DNA of 64,000 nt from Leptospira semungkisensis (lineage in GTDB: Bacteria; Spirochaetota; Leptospiria; Leptospirales; Leptospiraceae). Where the stretch lies: the NCBI RefSeq assembly GCF_004770055.1, contig NZ_RQEP01000018.1, positions 310,001 to 374,000 of the forward strand, in the 5' to 3' direction. The translations under genes were made by a program, and so were the position numbers. A model generated the notes under the pieces. That model worked only from the letters and a program-made list of their open reading frames with translations. It made no database searches and had not been told where the DNA came from. Below are positions 7,806 through 18,900 of this stretch, one piece after another; position 1 is the stretch's first letter, and each line of letters starts with the position of its first letter.

Positions 7806-10613
7806 TCATGGAACCAAAGGATTAGAGCCAGGAACACCGGACACACAGCGAACCCAATTCGAGGCAGTGACAGGACCAAAATAAAGATCCGGATATTGAA
7901 AATCGACGTACCAAGCATTAGTAACTGTCGGGGTAAACAAAGTAGAAGTCCAGTAAGGAGCCGCATTCAAACTTCCGAATACCGAAGCCGAAGCGATCGA
8001 TGGACTGCTTCCATCATAAATAGATAAAGTAGCTAACTCCTGAGCGCTTGGCAATCTCCAGTTAGTAAGAGTTGCATAACCAGCACCGCTATTTGCAATA
8101 TTTAGATTCGCACAGCCATTGATTGCAGAGAAGAAATCAGTCTTCAGATTCTCTTCATCCTTCTTCCAAACAAGCTTAGTATTATAATCAAAGACTACAA
8201 GATCAGTTGGATAACTATTGCTCCAGAGCCCTCCAGGAACAGTATTACTCAGGTTCTGCGCCTTAGCATCCCCGAATGTTAAATCCTCCCCTGTTCCCGT
8301 CCGTAAGATCGGAGGCGCATAGGTATTTGCAACTTCGTAGGTAGTAGTAAGAAAGCTCTGAGTGATCGTGCTTGCCAGAGCCAAACTCGCCGCATCCTTC
8401 AAGGTGCCGGCAGCGATGGACCATTGGATCAATGCGTTTTCCGGAAAGAAAATAGAAGGCAGCCATATAACCAAAGTATCCGGCTGATTCGAACTAGCTA
8501 AGAACTGAAATTTTGCCTTACTCGTATCAATCGTCGCCCACGAACCGTATTGAAACACTTGCACAGTCAAATTAGGAGTTGAAGTCGGATCCAAAGGCTC
8601 ACTAAACACCAAAGTCAGTTTACCCGGATTCGGGTTCACATCCGTTGCCCCTCCCGAAGGAGTCGCTGAAACAAGAAGCGGTGCCTGGGTATCCTTCCAA
8701 ACATTGATCGTCTGACTTCCTGTCTGCATTCCGTATTCCGGTTGATTTGCCTGATTCCCAACACAGATAATCAGTGAATTCTTGCCGGCAGTAAAATTCA
8801 AATTCGCAAGGCTGGTATTAACTGCTGTGTTTACTTTGATATCTGAATTGCTAGCAGTCCCAGTCACCACATTCCCACTAATAAATGTGCTCGTTCCAGT
8901 AGGAGTAGAACCATTATTGCATTCGCAATCCACAGTATTCGAATACCGCGCCCCGCTAGGACCAGAATAAACATTCTTGGTGACTGTCACACCATTCACA
9001 ATAGAACTCACAGTAGATGCAGTACAGCGATTTCCACCTAACAGTACCTTATACGAAGCCCCTGTACCGGAGAATTGCCAATTGATCCCAAACGCCGTCG
9101 AACCGTCTATGACCTGATTCGAAGGAGTATAACCATTCACTTGGATCGTAGGACGAGAAGAATCGATCACATAGGCCGCAGAACCTACTAAAGAAAGATT
9201 CCCCGCCGGGTCTCTTGCGATGAATTGCAGATTCGTATTCGAGATCAGATCGATCGTGCTAGCAGCCGGAGGCGGAAATGAATTCCCATTCGTGATCGCC
9301 CCAGTTAAAGAATTAATGGCTGGTGTGCTACCATCAGTAGTATAAGCCATCTGGTAACCGCTACTTACATTAATATTATCTGCATAAGCTAACTGAATAG
9401 ATACTGGAGTAACGCCGTCATAGCCGTAACCCCCTGCCCCTGGACTCGCAGCGATAACTGGTTTAGTATCATCTCTAGTAATGGTAAAGGAGATCTGACC
9501 AACAAGACCAGAATTTACACAAATAAAGATCGAATTCGGGCCAACCGACAACTGGTTAGCCGAAATAAAGGATGTATTATTTTGATTTGCTCCGGTCATA
9601 CCGCTCTCGATCACATTTCCATCCGTGCAACCGGTGGCATTCTGACGAATACTATAACTCCCTACTTGCGTAGACTTCCAAACATAGCTTGCAGTTTGAA
9701 CAGCCCCGGAGGTAGAACTCAAATAGAAAGAAGAAGCTGGTGTCACGATACTCACATTCGGGATATTATGATTGATCACATAAGAAGCAGTATTCACATT
9801 CTCGATATTTCCGGCCAAATCCCTGCATCTATACTTGATTGCATAAGTGCCATCTCCATTCCCTCCGATTGTCACAGTCGTTTTCGGAGGATTCGTGATC
9901 GTGCCGTTTTGAGGAGAATAAGCAGGAGTACTACCATCGATCGTATAAGCGATATTCCCAGGAGCAACGTTATCGGCACACACGATAGTCGCTATTTGCA
10001 CTCCTCCATAGGATCCAGGATTAGGAGAGATCGAACTACTCGGTGAAATTACATCCGCCGCCAAACGCGCGATCATCGGATTATCCACAACACCATCTCC
10101 ATTAATATCAAAACCCTGATTGGGATAGATAGTAACTGTATTACCGGAACAATTACTACCGGTAGTTAAATTCACGGAACCGTTAGACAGATAGCATAGA
10201 TAATAATCTGGCGCACCATCCCCGTTTATATCAACAGCATTCGGACTGCTAGAATTATTCGGATAAAGAAAGATCAGGTTCGGGACACCATTCCCTTGAG
10301 TAGAAATACCTAATGCTTTTCCACTACCACTCGGATCAATGATCACTCCGTTCACAGTTGGTCCTGAACTATTATTCAAGTTGATAGATTCACCTGGAGT
10401 AAAAGAACCAAGTCCGTTACCGGGAGGAGTGATGATTCCACCTCCACCACCGGAGCCTCCAATCAATCCCACGATCATCTGTTCTAAGGCGGATAAAAGA
10501 CTATAGTTCTGGCGATTCGGAGAACAAGAGAAGAAGGACAAACTAAAAAAGACAATGGCTAGATTGGTAAAAAGCGAATAACGGACTGTAAAAATCGTAC
10601 CAATACCTGACAT
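7806..10613 (-). CDS. Large Ig-like/chitobiase-like lipoprotein with C-terminal DUF1566 domain
   Basis: A 935-residue predicted lipoprotein. A long N-terminal hydrophobic segment ends in the lipobox-like SFFSC (Cys30). Calcium-loop-like units follow (DINGDGAPDYY, DINGDGVVDNP). Then come repeated modules with YTIDGSTPAYSP and YTTDGSTPAINS, typical of chitobiase-type C-terminal beta domains, and an SbsA-like Ig module with LTLVFSEPLDPTS. The C-terminus is a DUF1566 domain (LVWKKDEEN, WRLPSAQELATLS, WVRCVSG). I infer an outer-membrane surface location. It is paralogous to the protein at 25762-28896 along most of its length. The ATG has only a distant GGGGA upstream, so translation may be weak or the start uncertain. 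Confidence 0.88.
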   Translation of the reverse strand: MSGIGTIFTVRYSLFTNLAIVFFSLSFFSCSPNRQNYSLLSALEQMIVGLIGGSGGGGGIITPPGNGLGSFTPGESINLNNSSGPTVNGVIIDPSGSGKALGISTQGNGVPNLIFLYPNNSSSPNAVDINGDGAPDYYLCYLSNGSVNLTTGSNCSGNTVTIYPNQGFDINGDGVVDNPMIARLAADVISPSSSISPNPGSYGGVQIATIVCADNVAPGNIAYTIDGSTPAYSPQNGTITNPPKTTVTIGGNGDGTYAIKYRCRDLAGNIENVNTASYVINHNIPNVSIVTPASSFYLSSTSGAVQTASYVWKSTQVGSYSIRQNATGCTDGNVIESGMTGANQNNTSFISANQLSVGPNSIFICVNSGLVGQISFTITRDDTKPVIAASPGAGGYGYDGVTPVSIQLAYADNINVSSGYQMAYTTDGSTPAINSLTGAITNGNSFPPPAASTIDLISNTNLQFIARDPAGNLSLVGSAAYVIDSSRPTIQVNGYTPSNQVIDGSTAFGINWQFSGTGASYKVLLGGNRCTASTVSSIVNGVTVTKNVYSGPSGARYSNTVDCECNNGSTPTGTSTFISGNVVTGTASNSDIKVNTAVNTSLANLNFTAGKNSLIICVGNQANQPEYGMQTGSQTINVWKDTQAPLLVSATPSGGATDVNPNPGKLTLVFSEPLDPTSTPNLTVQVFQYGSWATIDTSKAKFQFLASSNQPDTLVIWLPSIFFPENALIQWSIAAGTLKDAASLALASTITQSFLTTTYEVANTYAPPILRTGTGEDLTFGDAKAQNLSNTVPGGLWSNSYPTDLVVFDYNTKLVWKKDEENLKTDFFSAINGCANLNIANSGAGYATLTNWRLPSAQELATLSIYDGSSPSIASASVFGSLNAAPYWTSTLFTPTVTNAWYVDFQYPDLYFGPVTASNWVRCVSGVPGSNPLVP

Positions 10614-10851
10614 ATAAAAACATATCCCCTAAGACCTATACGCAGACAGGACCGGAGAAAGAGTAAAAATTCCCTGAACGTAACATTCTCTCGAAACATA
10701 TTTTTGCAATAATAAACACAAAAGAAAAAACGCGAAAAAGAACCAAATTATCCCAAATAAGATACAAAAGGAATGCTTAAGATGATTTTTCTCGACAATA
10801 CGGCCTAACGATGTTGCCGTGGTTTATAAATAAGGAGTTTTTTATTCATAT

Positions 10852-11361
10852 ATGAAAATTTGGAAATCAATCCCAGCTACAATTCTTCTTCTCGCTTCAC
10901 TTTCGTCCTGCCATGACAGCAGTGACGATACGACATCTAGTTTTCTCACTTACCAAAGCTTCCAGGAAATCCTGGATTGCAAGGTCACATTCAACGGCGT
11001 AGCTCATTACGTTACAAAGAAAACAATCACAAGTGGAAATATTAACACAGTGCCTTTTAGCCGAGTTAGCAACGCGCTTTCCGTAGGTGCAGTTATGATC
11101 GTTGTCGGTGCTGGTGATCAAGTAACCATCACAATCCCAGGAGCAGACACGATGACTTACGATACATACGTAGGCACATGCCCAATCAATACGAACAATT
11201 CCCCGGATGGAGATGATGCAGCTCACTTTTCTGGAGGGGGCGGAAATGGGTTAAATGGTTCTTCAACGAATACTTTCACTGCCGTCATACCTGGAACATA
11301 TACTCTCTACTTTGCAGGAGCACCTCCAGCTGATCCAGCAATCATTGTCCAAGTAAACTAA
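10852..11361 (+). CDS. Putative lipoprotein of unknown function
   Basis: A 169-residue protein that I do not recognise. The N-terminus is a short lipoprotein signal, with ILLLASLSSC placing the lipid Cys at residue 20, followed by an acidic, Ser-rich tether (HDSSDDTTS). The rest looks like a single beta-sandwich domain with Gly-rich loops (SGGGGNGLNG) and a final beta-strand pattern GTYTLYFAG. An AAGGAG sequence lies upstream of the ATG at about the right distance. It is transcribed divergently from the DUF1566 gene pair and ends at a GC-rich hairpin. Its only plus-strand neighbours are far away, so it is probably monocistronic. Confidence 0.8.
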   Translation: MKIWKSIPATILLLASLSSCHDSSDDTTSSFLTYQSFQEILDCKVTFNGVAHYVTKKTITSGNINTVPFSRVSNALSVGAVMIVVGAGDQVTITIPGADTMTYDTYVGTCPINTNNSPDGDDAAHFSGGGGNGLNGSSTNTFTAVIPGTYTLYFAGAPPADPAIIVQVN

Positions 11362-11371
11362 AACACCCTTC

Positions 11372-11391
11372 GGGCCCCTTTCCTGGGGCCC
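11372..11391 (+). terminator. GC-rich hairpin after the lipoprotein gene
   Basis: GGGCCCC-TTTCCT-GGGGCCC forms a perfect 7-bp stem 10 bases after the stop codon. There is no proper T-run behind it on either strand, so termination efficiency is uncertain. It lies between convergent genes and could serve both. Confidence 0.55.
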
Positions 11392-11436
11392 ATTCTATAC
11401 CAAATCCTTTAACTCCAAAACGATCCCTAAGATCGA

Positions 11437-12126
11437 TCACACGCTCGCAAAGAATACGATCACAAAGAACAAGAATGGTCCAAGCCAGGTCAGGATCGCT
11501 CTACCAGTAGTCTGACTAAATAGAGTCCGGCTCATCCGAATATAGAATACACTTTGAGCCGCAGATCCAATAATAAAAAAGGCGGCATTCAATCCTAGAT
11601 AGAACGTCATTTGAAATACATCATGTTGGATAGAACGTGGCGCTATACTATACAAAACCAAAATGGGAAAAAAGGACAACAACACATAAACCCCGGTAGA
11701 AAATGCGATCCCTAACATTCTAGCAAAGGACCTGTCCGATTCTCCCAAAACCCACAAGGATGCAAAGCTTACGATCGCCACATAAACTTGAAAGATTACG
11801 CTAAATCCCGCCAAAAACAGAATGCTATATGGAAATGTATTCATCAAATAAAGAGACCAACTGATCCTCTTCTGAGTATACAGCTCCAACATCCTCGCCG
11901 CATAACGGTTCAAGAAATCCAAATGGATAAATGAGAGCAAAAAATTACAAACAACATAGGTAACTAAAAAGAGTAAGAAAATACGGACACTATCCTTCAA
12001 GAAGGCTTGAGGACTCATTTTTGCTATCTCTTCCGGATGCAGCTGATAGTTTAAATTCCGAAAGAAAGCCCTGGTATAAATATTATCTTTTAATAAAGCG
12101 ATGATTCTATCTTTTATTCCGTTCAT
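11437..12126 (-). CDS. Multi-pass membrane protein, possibly Yip1-like
   Basis: A 229-residue integral membrane protein with about five hydrophobic spans after a 45-residue polar N-terminus (LHPEEIAKMSPQAFLKDS). The span pattern loosely resembles Yip1/YIF1-type domains, which I cannot confirm. No catalytic motif is visible. It is the last gene of the RND operon and overlaps the upstream MORN gene by 4 bp (ATGA type), so translation is probably coupled. I infer an accessory role in the envelope, but none is shown. Confidence 0.75.
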   Translation of the reverse strand: MNGIKDRIIALLKDNIYTRAFFRNLNYQLHPEEIAKMSPQAFLKDSVRIFLLFLVTYVVCNFLLSFIHLDFLNRYAARMLELYTQKRISWSLYLMNTFPYSILFLAGFSVIFQVYVAIVSFASLWVLGESDRSFARMLGIAFSTGVYVLLSFFPILVLYSIAPRSIQHDVFQMTFYLGLNAAFFIIGSAAQSVFYIRMSRTLFSQTTGRAILTWLGPFLFFVIVFFASV

Positions 12127-12902
12127 TTCTTCTTACCTTTTTTAGAATGTTTCTCTTGTTTATGAGGATGAGGCTCGTTATTTTCTTCCGTTTCAGAAGG
12201 AGCTACCGGTCCCGGATACTTTCTCTCTCCGTCCACCCAATCCCCTTCGAAAATAATAGTGCCTAAAGGTCCCATCAATATTCCTTTCCCGTGCTTCCGA
12301 CCATCTTTCCATCCACCAATATACCTCGAAGCATCCGGATAGACAAAGATCCCCTTCCCATTAAAGATACGACCTTCTCTATATTCGCCACCAAGCACTG
12401 TCCCGTCTGGCAACGTTAAACTCCCATTTCCCTCTGGCCGATCGGCAACCCAAAGTCCTTTCAGAGAGGTCCCGTCCGCCCATGTAAAAGTTCCATTACC
12501 TTCTTTACGGTTCATCACAAATCTACCCTCATACGAGGAACCGTTAGGATACCGATACGTACCCATTCCATGCTTCAAGCCTTGTAACCATTCTCCAGCG
12601 TAATAGTCTCCCTTCTCATTCCAGAAGACTCCCTTTCCATTTGGCTTAGAATCCTGCAGTACGCCTTCATACATTCCACCGTCGCTATATTCCAGCTTGG
12701 ACAACCCATTCTTGCAATCCCGGTATACACACTTAGGAGCATTATAGATCCGCAGACAAATAATAAGAAACACGAGCAGTAACACGGACACGATCGCATA
12801 ATTTTTCCAACGGAATGGAAAAAGAAAGGACCGGATCCCTTCTGCGATTTCTTTTCGCTCGAGTGTCTTTATTTTACTAAAGAATGTATTTAAGAATCCC
12901 AT
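12123..12902 (-). CDS. MORN-repeat membrane-anchored protein
   Basis: A 259-residue protein with one transmembrane anchor at about residues 33-52, followed by roughly seven MORN repeats between about residues 75 and 235. Typical units are YAGEWLQGLKHGMGTYRYP, YEGRFVMNRKEGNGTFTW and YIGGWKDGRKHGKGI. The C-terminal tail is Lys/His-rich (KQEKHSKKGKKK). MORN repeats mediate protein or membrane contacts; with the anchor the repeats probably face the periplasm. It lies 33 bp after the second RND permease gene, so I infer a scaffold role for the efflux complex. Confidence 0.85.
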   Translation of the reverse strand: MGFLNTFFSKIKTLERKEIAEGIRSFLFPFRWKNYAIVSVLLLVFLIICLRIYNAPKCVYRDCKNGLSKLEYSDGGMYEGVLQDSKPNGKGVFWNEKGDYYAGEWLQGLKHGMGTYRYPNGSSYEGRFVMNRKEGNGTFTWADGTSLKGLWVADRPEGNGSLTLPDGTVLGGEYREGRIFNGKGIFVYPDASRYIGGWKDGRKHGKGILMGPLGTIIFEGDWVDGERKYPGPVAPSETEENNEPHPHKQEKHSKKGKKK

Positions 12903-12935
12903 AATATTCCTTATAAAGATATTGAATGATCTCGT

Positions 12936-15929
12936 TTATTTTTTCTTCGCTTTCTTTGCCTTTTTTATCGGAGGTTTAACTTCCTCGAAAAAAACCGGCT
13001 CCTGGTTCTGGATCGGCAAAGGTCTGAGTTCTAAGCTCTGCCCTCTCCGAAAGAATTCTTCGAAACGGAAAAAGATCGATGGAGTAAACGCCAAAGAAAG
13101 TCCGATCCCAAGCAATAAAGTAGTCTCTAATTCCATTAGGAACCGTCCCCCTTCTCTCGAAAATAGGATCTGAAATAAAAACAAAGCACAGAGAACAAGA
13201 TAGATCTCTCTCTTGAAACCCGACCCTGTATCCTTCAGTATCTTTCCTAAACAAAGGATCTGAAAGGAAACAAGTGCAATCGTCAAAAGCAAACCCAAAT
13301 AAACAGGCAATGAGATCTTCCCAAAAAGGAGACTACTGCAAATCAGATTTAGAAAGAATACGAATAGAATAGTAGCGATCACCTCGAAAGGTCTCGTTAA
13401 TGATTCGAAATAAGAAGCAAAAACCATATAGATGAGAAGAAAAGAAAAAGCGATAACAATATAAAGACGATTCTCAGCCTCTATCGCCTTCTCAACACTT
13501 CTGCCCAATTCCACATGATAATTTTCGGGAAGGCCTTGATTCAACTCATCCAAGACCTTCGCTTGCAATGCGCGATACGAGTCTTCCGAAGCTCTCAAAG
13601 AAAAAGAAAGAACTCTCTTCTTGTTCTTACGAGAGATCCTTGCCGGTGACTTCGTTTCAGTCTTCGAAGAAACCTCCGGAATAGGAACGTATTTACCAAC
13701 TTGATTCTTAACTACGAACCTTTCTACGCTAGTGACCGAGTTTCGGAATTCTTCCTTCGCTCTGATCTTAATATCCAATTCTCTATTCTCTTCCACATAC
13801 TTAGATACAACAGAACCTTGAATGGCTGTTTTCAAAAAATTAGCGATTTCCGAATGGTTCAAAGACGATCCGGATGCCTTATTATTATTTAAGGAAAGTT
13901 CCAATTCATCTCTAGGGGATTTATAATTCAGGACTGTATCACTCGTGCCAAGTAGATCCGAGGCCCGATTCGCTAGATCCTTTGTCAGCGAGTCCAGTTT
14001 ATCGTAATCATCTCCCAATGCATCCATTCTAATTTCTTTATATCTCGAACCCTCCGACTCTCTCGAAAAATAGCAGAATGCCGGATCAACATTTCCTATA
14101 TTCTTTCTAAGATCCTGGATCAGATCATCAGGCTTCGACTTGGATTCATCCACATTGATTACTAGCAAAGAATGGCCAGGCTCCACCTTTGAAGTAACAT
14201 CGGCAACCCCTTCCGTTCCTGCGATCTTAGCCTCTATATTCTTGGTAATTGAATTCGTCTGAGGAAAATTAAATCCCGCAGGCAATTCCACATAACCTAT
14301 AATCCTTTTACTCTCTGCAGAATAGAACAGTTCCTTATTTGCCTGAACTAGTCTAAAGACTCCGAACAAAAGAATCGCAATATAGAGAATCGCAAACAGT
14401 CTGTTTCCTGGACGGATCAAACGGCTCGGTTTATCTTGAACAGTATTCGCAACAGGAACAGAATGATAGGATCTAAAATACCGTTCTCGTACCATTTTGA
14501 TCGAGGCATGCAACGGAATAAATAGAACATAAGAAAGCGAAACAAATAAGGATAAAAATACGCCTAACCGAAGAGTAGACTGCCCAGTATCTCTATCCAA
14601 ATAATACAACGGAAGACAAAGTGCTAAAACAACGATTACAAAGCTGATCAACTCTCCTAGAGTATTCCTGAATTTGAATATTCCAACTCCTGGATCCTTT
14701 CTCTCACATAGGAACTTATAAATAAATAGCCATACCCCAAAACCGACAATCTCCGCGCCTGCGATGATCAAGTCGAATTCCACTTTCAAAAGAAAAAGAA
14801 GAAACTGGATAATGAAAAAATTCAGCGGGAATTGCAAAAGGATCGTAAGCCTCGTATCCGTAAAAGCGTTCTTTTCGAACTTCTGCATTAGAACAAACAT
14901 AAGGATCACACCTGCTAAAAAGCAAACTGCCACGTTCGAATACGTCTTTCGGATCGAATCGGACTGATCATAAACGATCCGAAAATCTACATCCGGGATC
15001 TTTAATCCTTCAAGCTTGCCCTGAACTGCTTTTGCAATATCTAATATATTTCCAACCGAGGATTTATATACAAAGATACTGACGATCTCCTTCCCGCTGA
15101 GCCTCGATGCACTTGCTTCGTCCTGAAAAGAAAAAGAAACATCTGCAACATCCTCTAAATAAAAGATCCGATTCTGCTCCTTTGAAAAAATGGGCTGTCT
15201 CTGGATCTCTCGTATCGATCTATACTTACCTGAAAGAAAAAGATTATATTTAAGTCCTTCCTTCTGAACCGAACCGATGGATGCCGACTGGTTGTTTGCC
15301 TGGATTACTCTTTGAATTTCCTGAAGATCTACTCCGTGTGCTCTCAATTTCTGAAGATCGCATGCGACCAGCACTTCGCGAACCTTACCACCCGAGGCAG
15401 CGACCTTACTCACTCCCTCTATATTTTCCAAATAACTCTTCACTTCATGATCGGCAATGCTTCTAAGAGTAATAAAATCGAACTTCTTGCTCTCAATCGA
15501 TATGATCAGGATCGGTTTCTGGTCTGGATCATACTGAAAGATCAACGGCTTATGGACCTCTCTCGGAAAATTTCCGGCAACAGCATCAATCCTTTCCCGT
15601 ATTTCCAAGCTCTTCAGATCTAGATTAACACCTTTCTGGAATTCCAAATTGATCTCAGTTCTTCCCCTCTCGGCAAAAGAACGCATCTCTTCTATTCCGC
15701 CAACACTCGATACCATTTCCTCGATCGGGATCGTTAGAGTCTCTTCTACGAGATGCACATCGGCGCCCGGATACTCAACAGACACAGAAAGCCCTGGATA
15801 ACTTGCTGAAGGAAAAAGGGTAACTGGGACTTTCAAAAAGGCCAAAATCCCAAAAAGAAGCAAACCTCCTAAGATCATGGAGATCGTCAGCGGGCGTTCG
15901 CTAAAAAAATGAGAGCCCTCTGAGAACAT
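12936..15929 (-). CDS. RND-family permease lacking the proton-relay residues
   Basis: A 997-residue protein with the RND architecture: TM1 at about 13-33, a large periplasmic loop with porter-like sequence (YPGADVHLVEETLTIPIEE), TM2-6, a second periplasmic loop and TM7-12. Where functional RND pumps have acidic residues in TM4 and TM10, this protein has Phe-rich hydrophobic sequence (VGFGVWLFIYKF and ALVSFQILCL). The aligned positions of the upstream permease are D404 and D935. I therefore infer it cannot move protons itself. The C-terminus is a basic tail (KKAKKAKKK). It starts 2 bp after its partner permease gene, so the two are probably made in equal amounts and may form a mixed trimer. 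Confidence 0.9.
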   Translation of the reverse strand: MFSEGSHFFSERPLTISMILGGLLLFGILAFLKVPVTLFPSASYPGLSVSVEYPGADVHLVEETLTIPIEEMVSSVGGIEEMRSFAERGRTEINLEFQKGVNLDLKSLEIRERIDAVAGNFPREVHKPLIFQYDPDQKPILIISIESKKFDFITLRSIADHEVKSYLENIEGVSKVAASGGKVREVLVACDLQKLRAHGVDLQEIQRVIQANNQSASIGSVQKEGLKYNLFLSGKYRSIREIQRQPIFSKEQNRIFYLEDVADVSFSFQDEASASRLSGKEIVSIFVYKSSVGNILDIAKAVQGKLEGLKIPDVDFRIVYDQSDSIRKTYSNVAVCFLAGVILMFVLMQKFEKNAFTDTRLTILLQFPLNFFIIQFLLFLLKVEFDLIIAGAEIVGFGVWLFIYKFLCERKDPGVGIFKFRNTLGELISFVIVVLALCLPLYYLDRDTGQSTLRLGVFLSLFVSLSYVLFIPLHASIKMVRERYFRSYHSVPVANTVQDKPSRLIRPGNRLFAILYIAILLFGVFRLVQANKELFYSAESKRIIGYVELPAGFNFPQTNSITKNIEAKIAGTEGVADVTSKVEPGHSLLVINVDESKSKPDDLIQDLRKNIGNVDPAFCYFSRESEGSRYKEIRMDALGDDYDKLDSLTKDLANRASDLLGTSDTVLNYKSPRDELELSLNNNKASGSSLNHSEIANFLKTAIQGSVVSKYVEENRELDIKIRAKEEFRNSVTSVERFVVKNQVGKYVPIPEVSSKTETKSPARISRKNKKRVLSFSLRASEDSYRALQAKVLDELNQGLPENYHVELGRSVEKAIEAENRLYIVIAFSFLLIYMVFASYFESLTRPFEVIATILFVFFLNLICSSLLFGKISLPVYLGLLLTIALVSFQILCLGKILKDTGSGFKREIYLVLCALFLFQILFSREGGRFLMELETTLLLGIGLSLAFTPSIFFRFEEFFRRGQSLELRPLPIQNQEPVFFEEVKPPIKKAKKAKKK

Positions 15930-15931
15930 GC

Positions 15932-18900
15932 CTAACTCCGGCGGTTCCGTAATAGATAAAAGAATAAGACCGGAATCAAATACAAACTAAAGAAGAAGGA
16001 AGTGAACAACCCCACGATCACCACAATCGCCATAGGCGATTGAAATTCGGTCCCTTTTTGCAATTCAAGCATGATCGGGAACAAGCCAAGGATCGTAGTC
16101 GCATTGTTCATCAGGATAGGCCTTAGCACGATCTTGCCGCTGTCTGTGATTACCTTCTTAAGGGGAATATTCTCCTTACTCAGCAAATGAACATATTCGT
16201 AGTACAATGCCGCGTTATCCACGACCACTCCGAGTAACAATACAATCCCCATAAAAGAGCTTACGTTCAAGCTCTTCCCAAAAAGAAAAAGGGCAGGAAA
16301 GATCCCGATAAACATCACCGGGATTACACATATCATGATAAGCGAATATAATAAGGACTCGAACTGACTAGCTAAGAGCATATAGATCAGTAAGATCGCC
16401 AAAACAAATCCGAAAGTGAGATCTCCAAATGACTTATCTATATTCTCTTGCTCACCTGAAAATCTAATCCGATATCCTTCCGGTAATTGCAATTTAGCGA
16501 TCGTATCTTTGACTGTACCATACGGATCATTGGATTCGCCGAAATCTACATCCGCAGTAACAAGATTCACCCTCGAATTCCCCGATCTAATAATGGACAA
16601 AGGAGAATCCAATCTGTCTACACGACCAATTTGCGACAACTGGATCAGATTTCCTTGGGGGGATTGAACACTCATCCCCATAATCTTTTCTAAGGAATTC
16701 ACATCCTGTTTCTGAAAGAATAAGCGTACATCGCAATTCTTACTAGCAAGTTTTACCTTGGTGATAACGGACCCGTAATTTGCCATACGGAGATAATTAG
16801 AAAGATAATCATTAGAAAGATTGAATATACTCGATTTAACAGGATCAAAACTAAGGGAGAATTCAGCGGATTTATCCTCCATGCTAACTCTCGCGTCCCT
16901 GATCCCCGGAACCTTAGAAAGTCTTTCTTTCAAATTCCGCCCGATATCGCTTAATGTCGCAAGATCCTCGCCTTGGATTTCCAAACTTAAGCCATTCGAA
17001 TCGGGAGAAACCACAGAAGATAGAACATCACCGCTATTCTCGAAATGGATCTCCACTTCGTCTGCGAATTTAAGATTCTTACGAATCTTGGAAATAAAGC
17101 CTGCAGAAGAAAGTCTAGCGTTATCCTTCAATACTACTCGGACGATAGCTCGGTTTGTACCCCAATTTCCCTTACGACGGCTTGCGATCTGATCTTCTTC
17201 AAATCCGACTCGGGATATAACGCTTCGGACATCCCCTTCTTTCAAAAGAGTAGCTTCGACAGACCGAACAACCTCCGAGGTAGTCTCCAAGGAGGAGCCA
17301 TTCCTCGTTTTCACAATGATCGAGAACTCTCCCGTATCTACTCTTGGAATAAACTCCATCGGCAAAAGAAAAACAAAAAGACAAGAAAAAACAAACAATA
17401 GGCCTATGATCGAAAACAAAGGTTTAGGATTTTCTAAATAACGAGAAAGCCTTCCCTCATACTTCGTCAGGACCTCTCTATGAAATTCCTCAGAACGTTT
17501 AAATACTGATTCTCTTAGGAATTTAGGCTCCATCGGGATCGCATAAAGAACTGAGGTTAACATTGGGATGAGTGTAATGGATGCAAAAAGGCTCATAAAA
17601 AGAGCGATCGTAATAGCCAGCGCCATTTCACCGAAGACAATCCCAATAATACTTTTAAAGAAAATAATGGGTAAAAATACGATAACAGTGGTTAACGTCG
17701 CAGAAACAACTGAGCCTGTGACTTCCAATGTACCACGGACTGCAGCGTCCTTGACGGCGGCGCCCCTTGTCAAATTTCGTTCTATTGCTGAAAAAACGAC
17801 GTTACTCGTATCGAATAACATCCCTATCCCTAAGGCCATTCCTCCCAAGGACATCATATTCAAAGAAATCCCGAAAATATAGAATAGCAATAGAGTTGAG
17901 AATAAGCTCGCCGGAATAACAGTCAAAAGGATGATCGGACTTTTAAGATTTCTTAATAGAAATACTAATACCAAGAAAGCCAAGATCATACCGGAGATTA
18001 AAGAACCGGTTACACCCGAGATTGATTCGCTGATAAATTTCGATTCGTCGTAAACAATCTCTGCAGAGATCTCTCTCGCGAATTTTTTATTTATGACCCC
18101 AAGTTCATTACGAACTCTTTCGGATATCTCAACTGAATTCTTTCCGGACTCCTTATAAAGATAAGCGATTACGCAATCTCTACCGTTATACCTTGCAATA
18201 CCCGTTCTTTCCTTATATCCTTCCCGAATATTACTAAATGAGGATAGACGGATTGGAACCCCTTGCGTGTTATTCCCAACGATTGCTTCGCCCAGGCTTT
18301 CGATTGATTTAAATTCACCGACTGCACGAACAAGATAGTCCTTATCACCGACTGGCAATGTACCCGCAGGATAACTAACATTTGCAAGTGAAATAGACTT
18401 ACGAATATCAAATAAAGAAATATTATAGGCGTTCATCTTCTCGGAATCGATCTCAATCGAGACTTCCTTCTTATAACCGCCAGAAAATTGAACTGCAGCC
18501 AGACCCTCGATCCGCTCAAAATAGACCTTTACGTTATCCGAAAGAAAATTCCTCAGATCCTTCTCTTTGATTCCCTCTTTCGGAAAGATCACAATTTCCT
18601 CAAAAGGAGCTTGGGAAGGATCGAACCGAGTTACCATCGGCTTACTCGCGTCTTGAGGAAGACCATCCCGAACTAAATCGATCTTTTCCCGTACATCTAT
18701 AATAGCGTAATCAATAGAAGTATGATTGGAGAATTGCACAGTGACAACCGACATTCCTTCCATCGATTCAGAACTAACAGACTCTACTCCTCCGATCGTG
18801 CCTAAGGAATCCGAAATGGGTTTCGTGATCAGATTCTCTACTTCCTCAGCAGAAGAATTCGGGTAATACGTAACGATCGTGATTTTCGGAAATTCTAATT

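Noticed and set aside
9582..10046. A plus-strand frame of 154 codons opposite the large DUF1566 lipoprotein
   Set aside because: It mirrors conserved chitobiase-like modules that the paralog also has.
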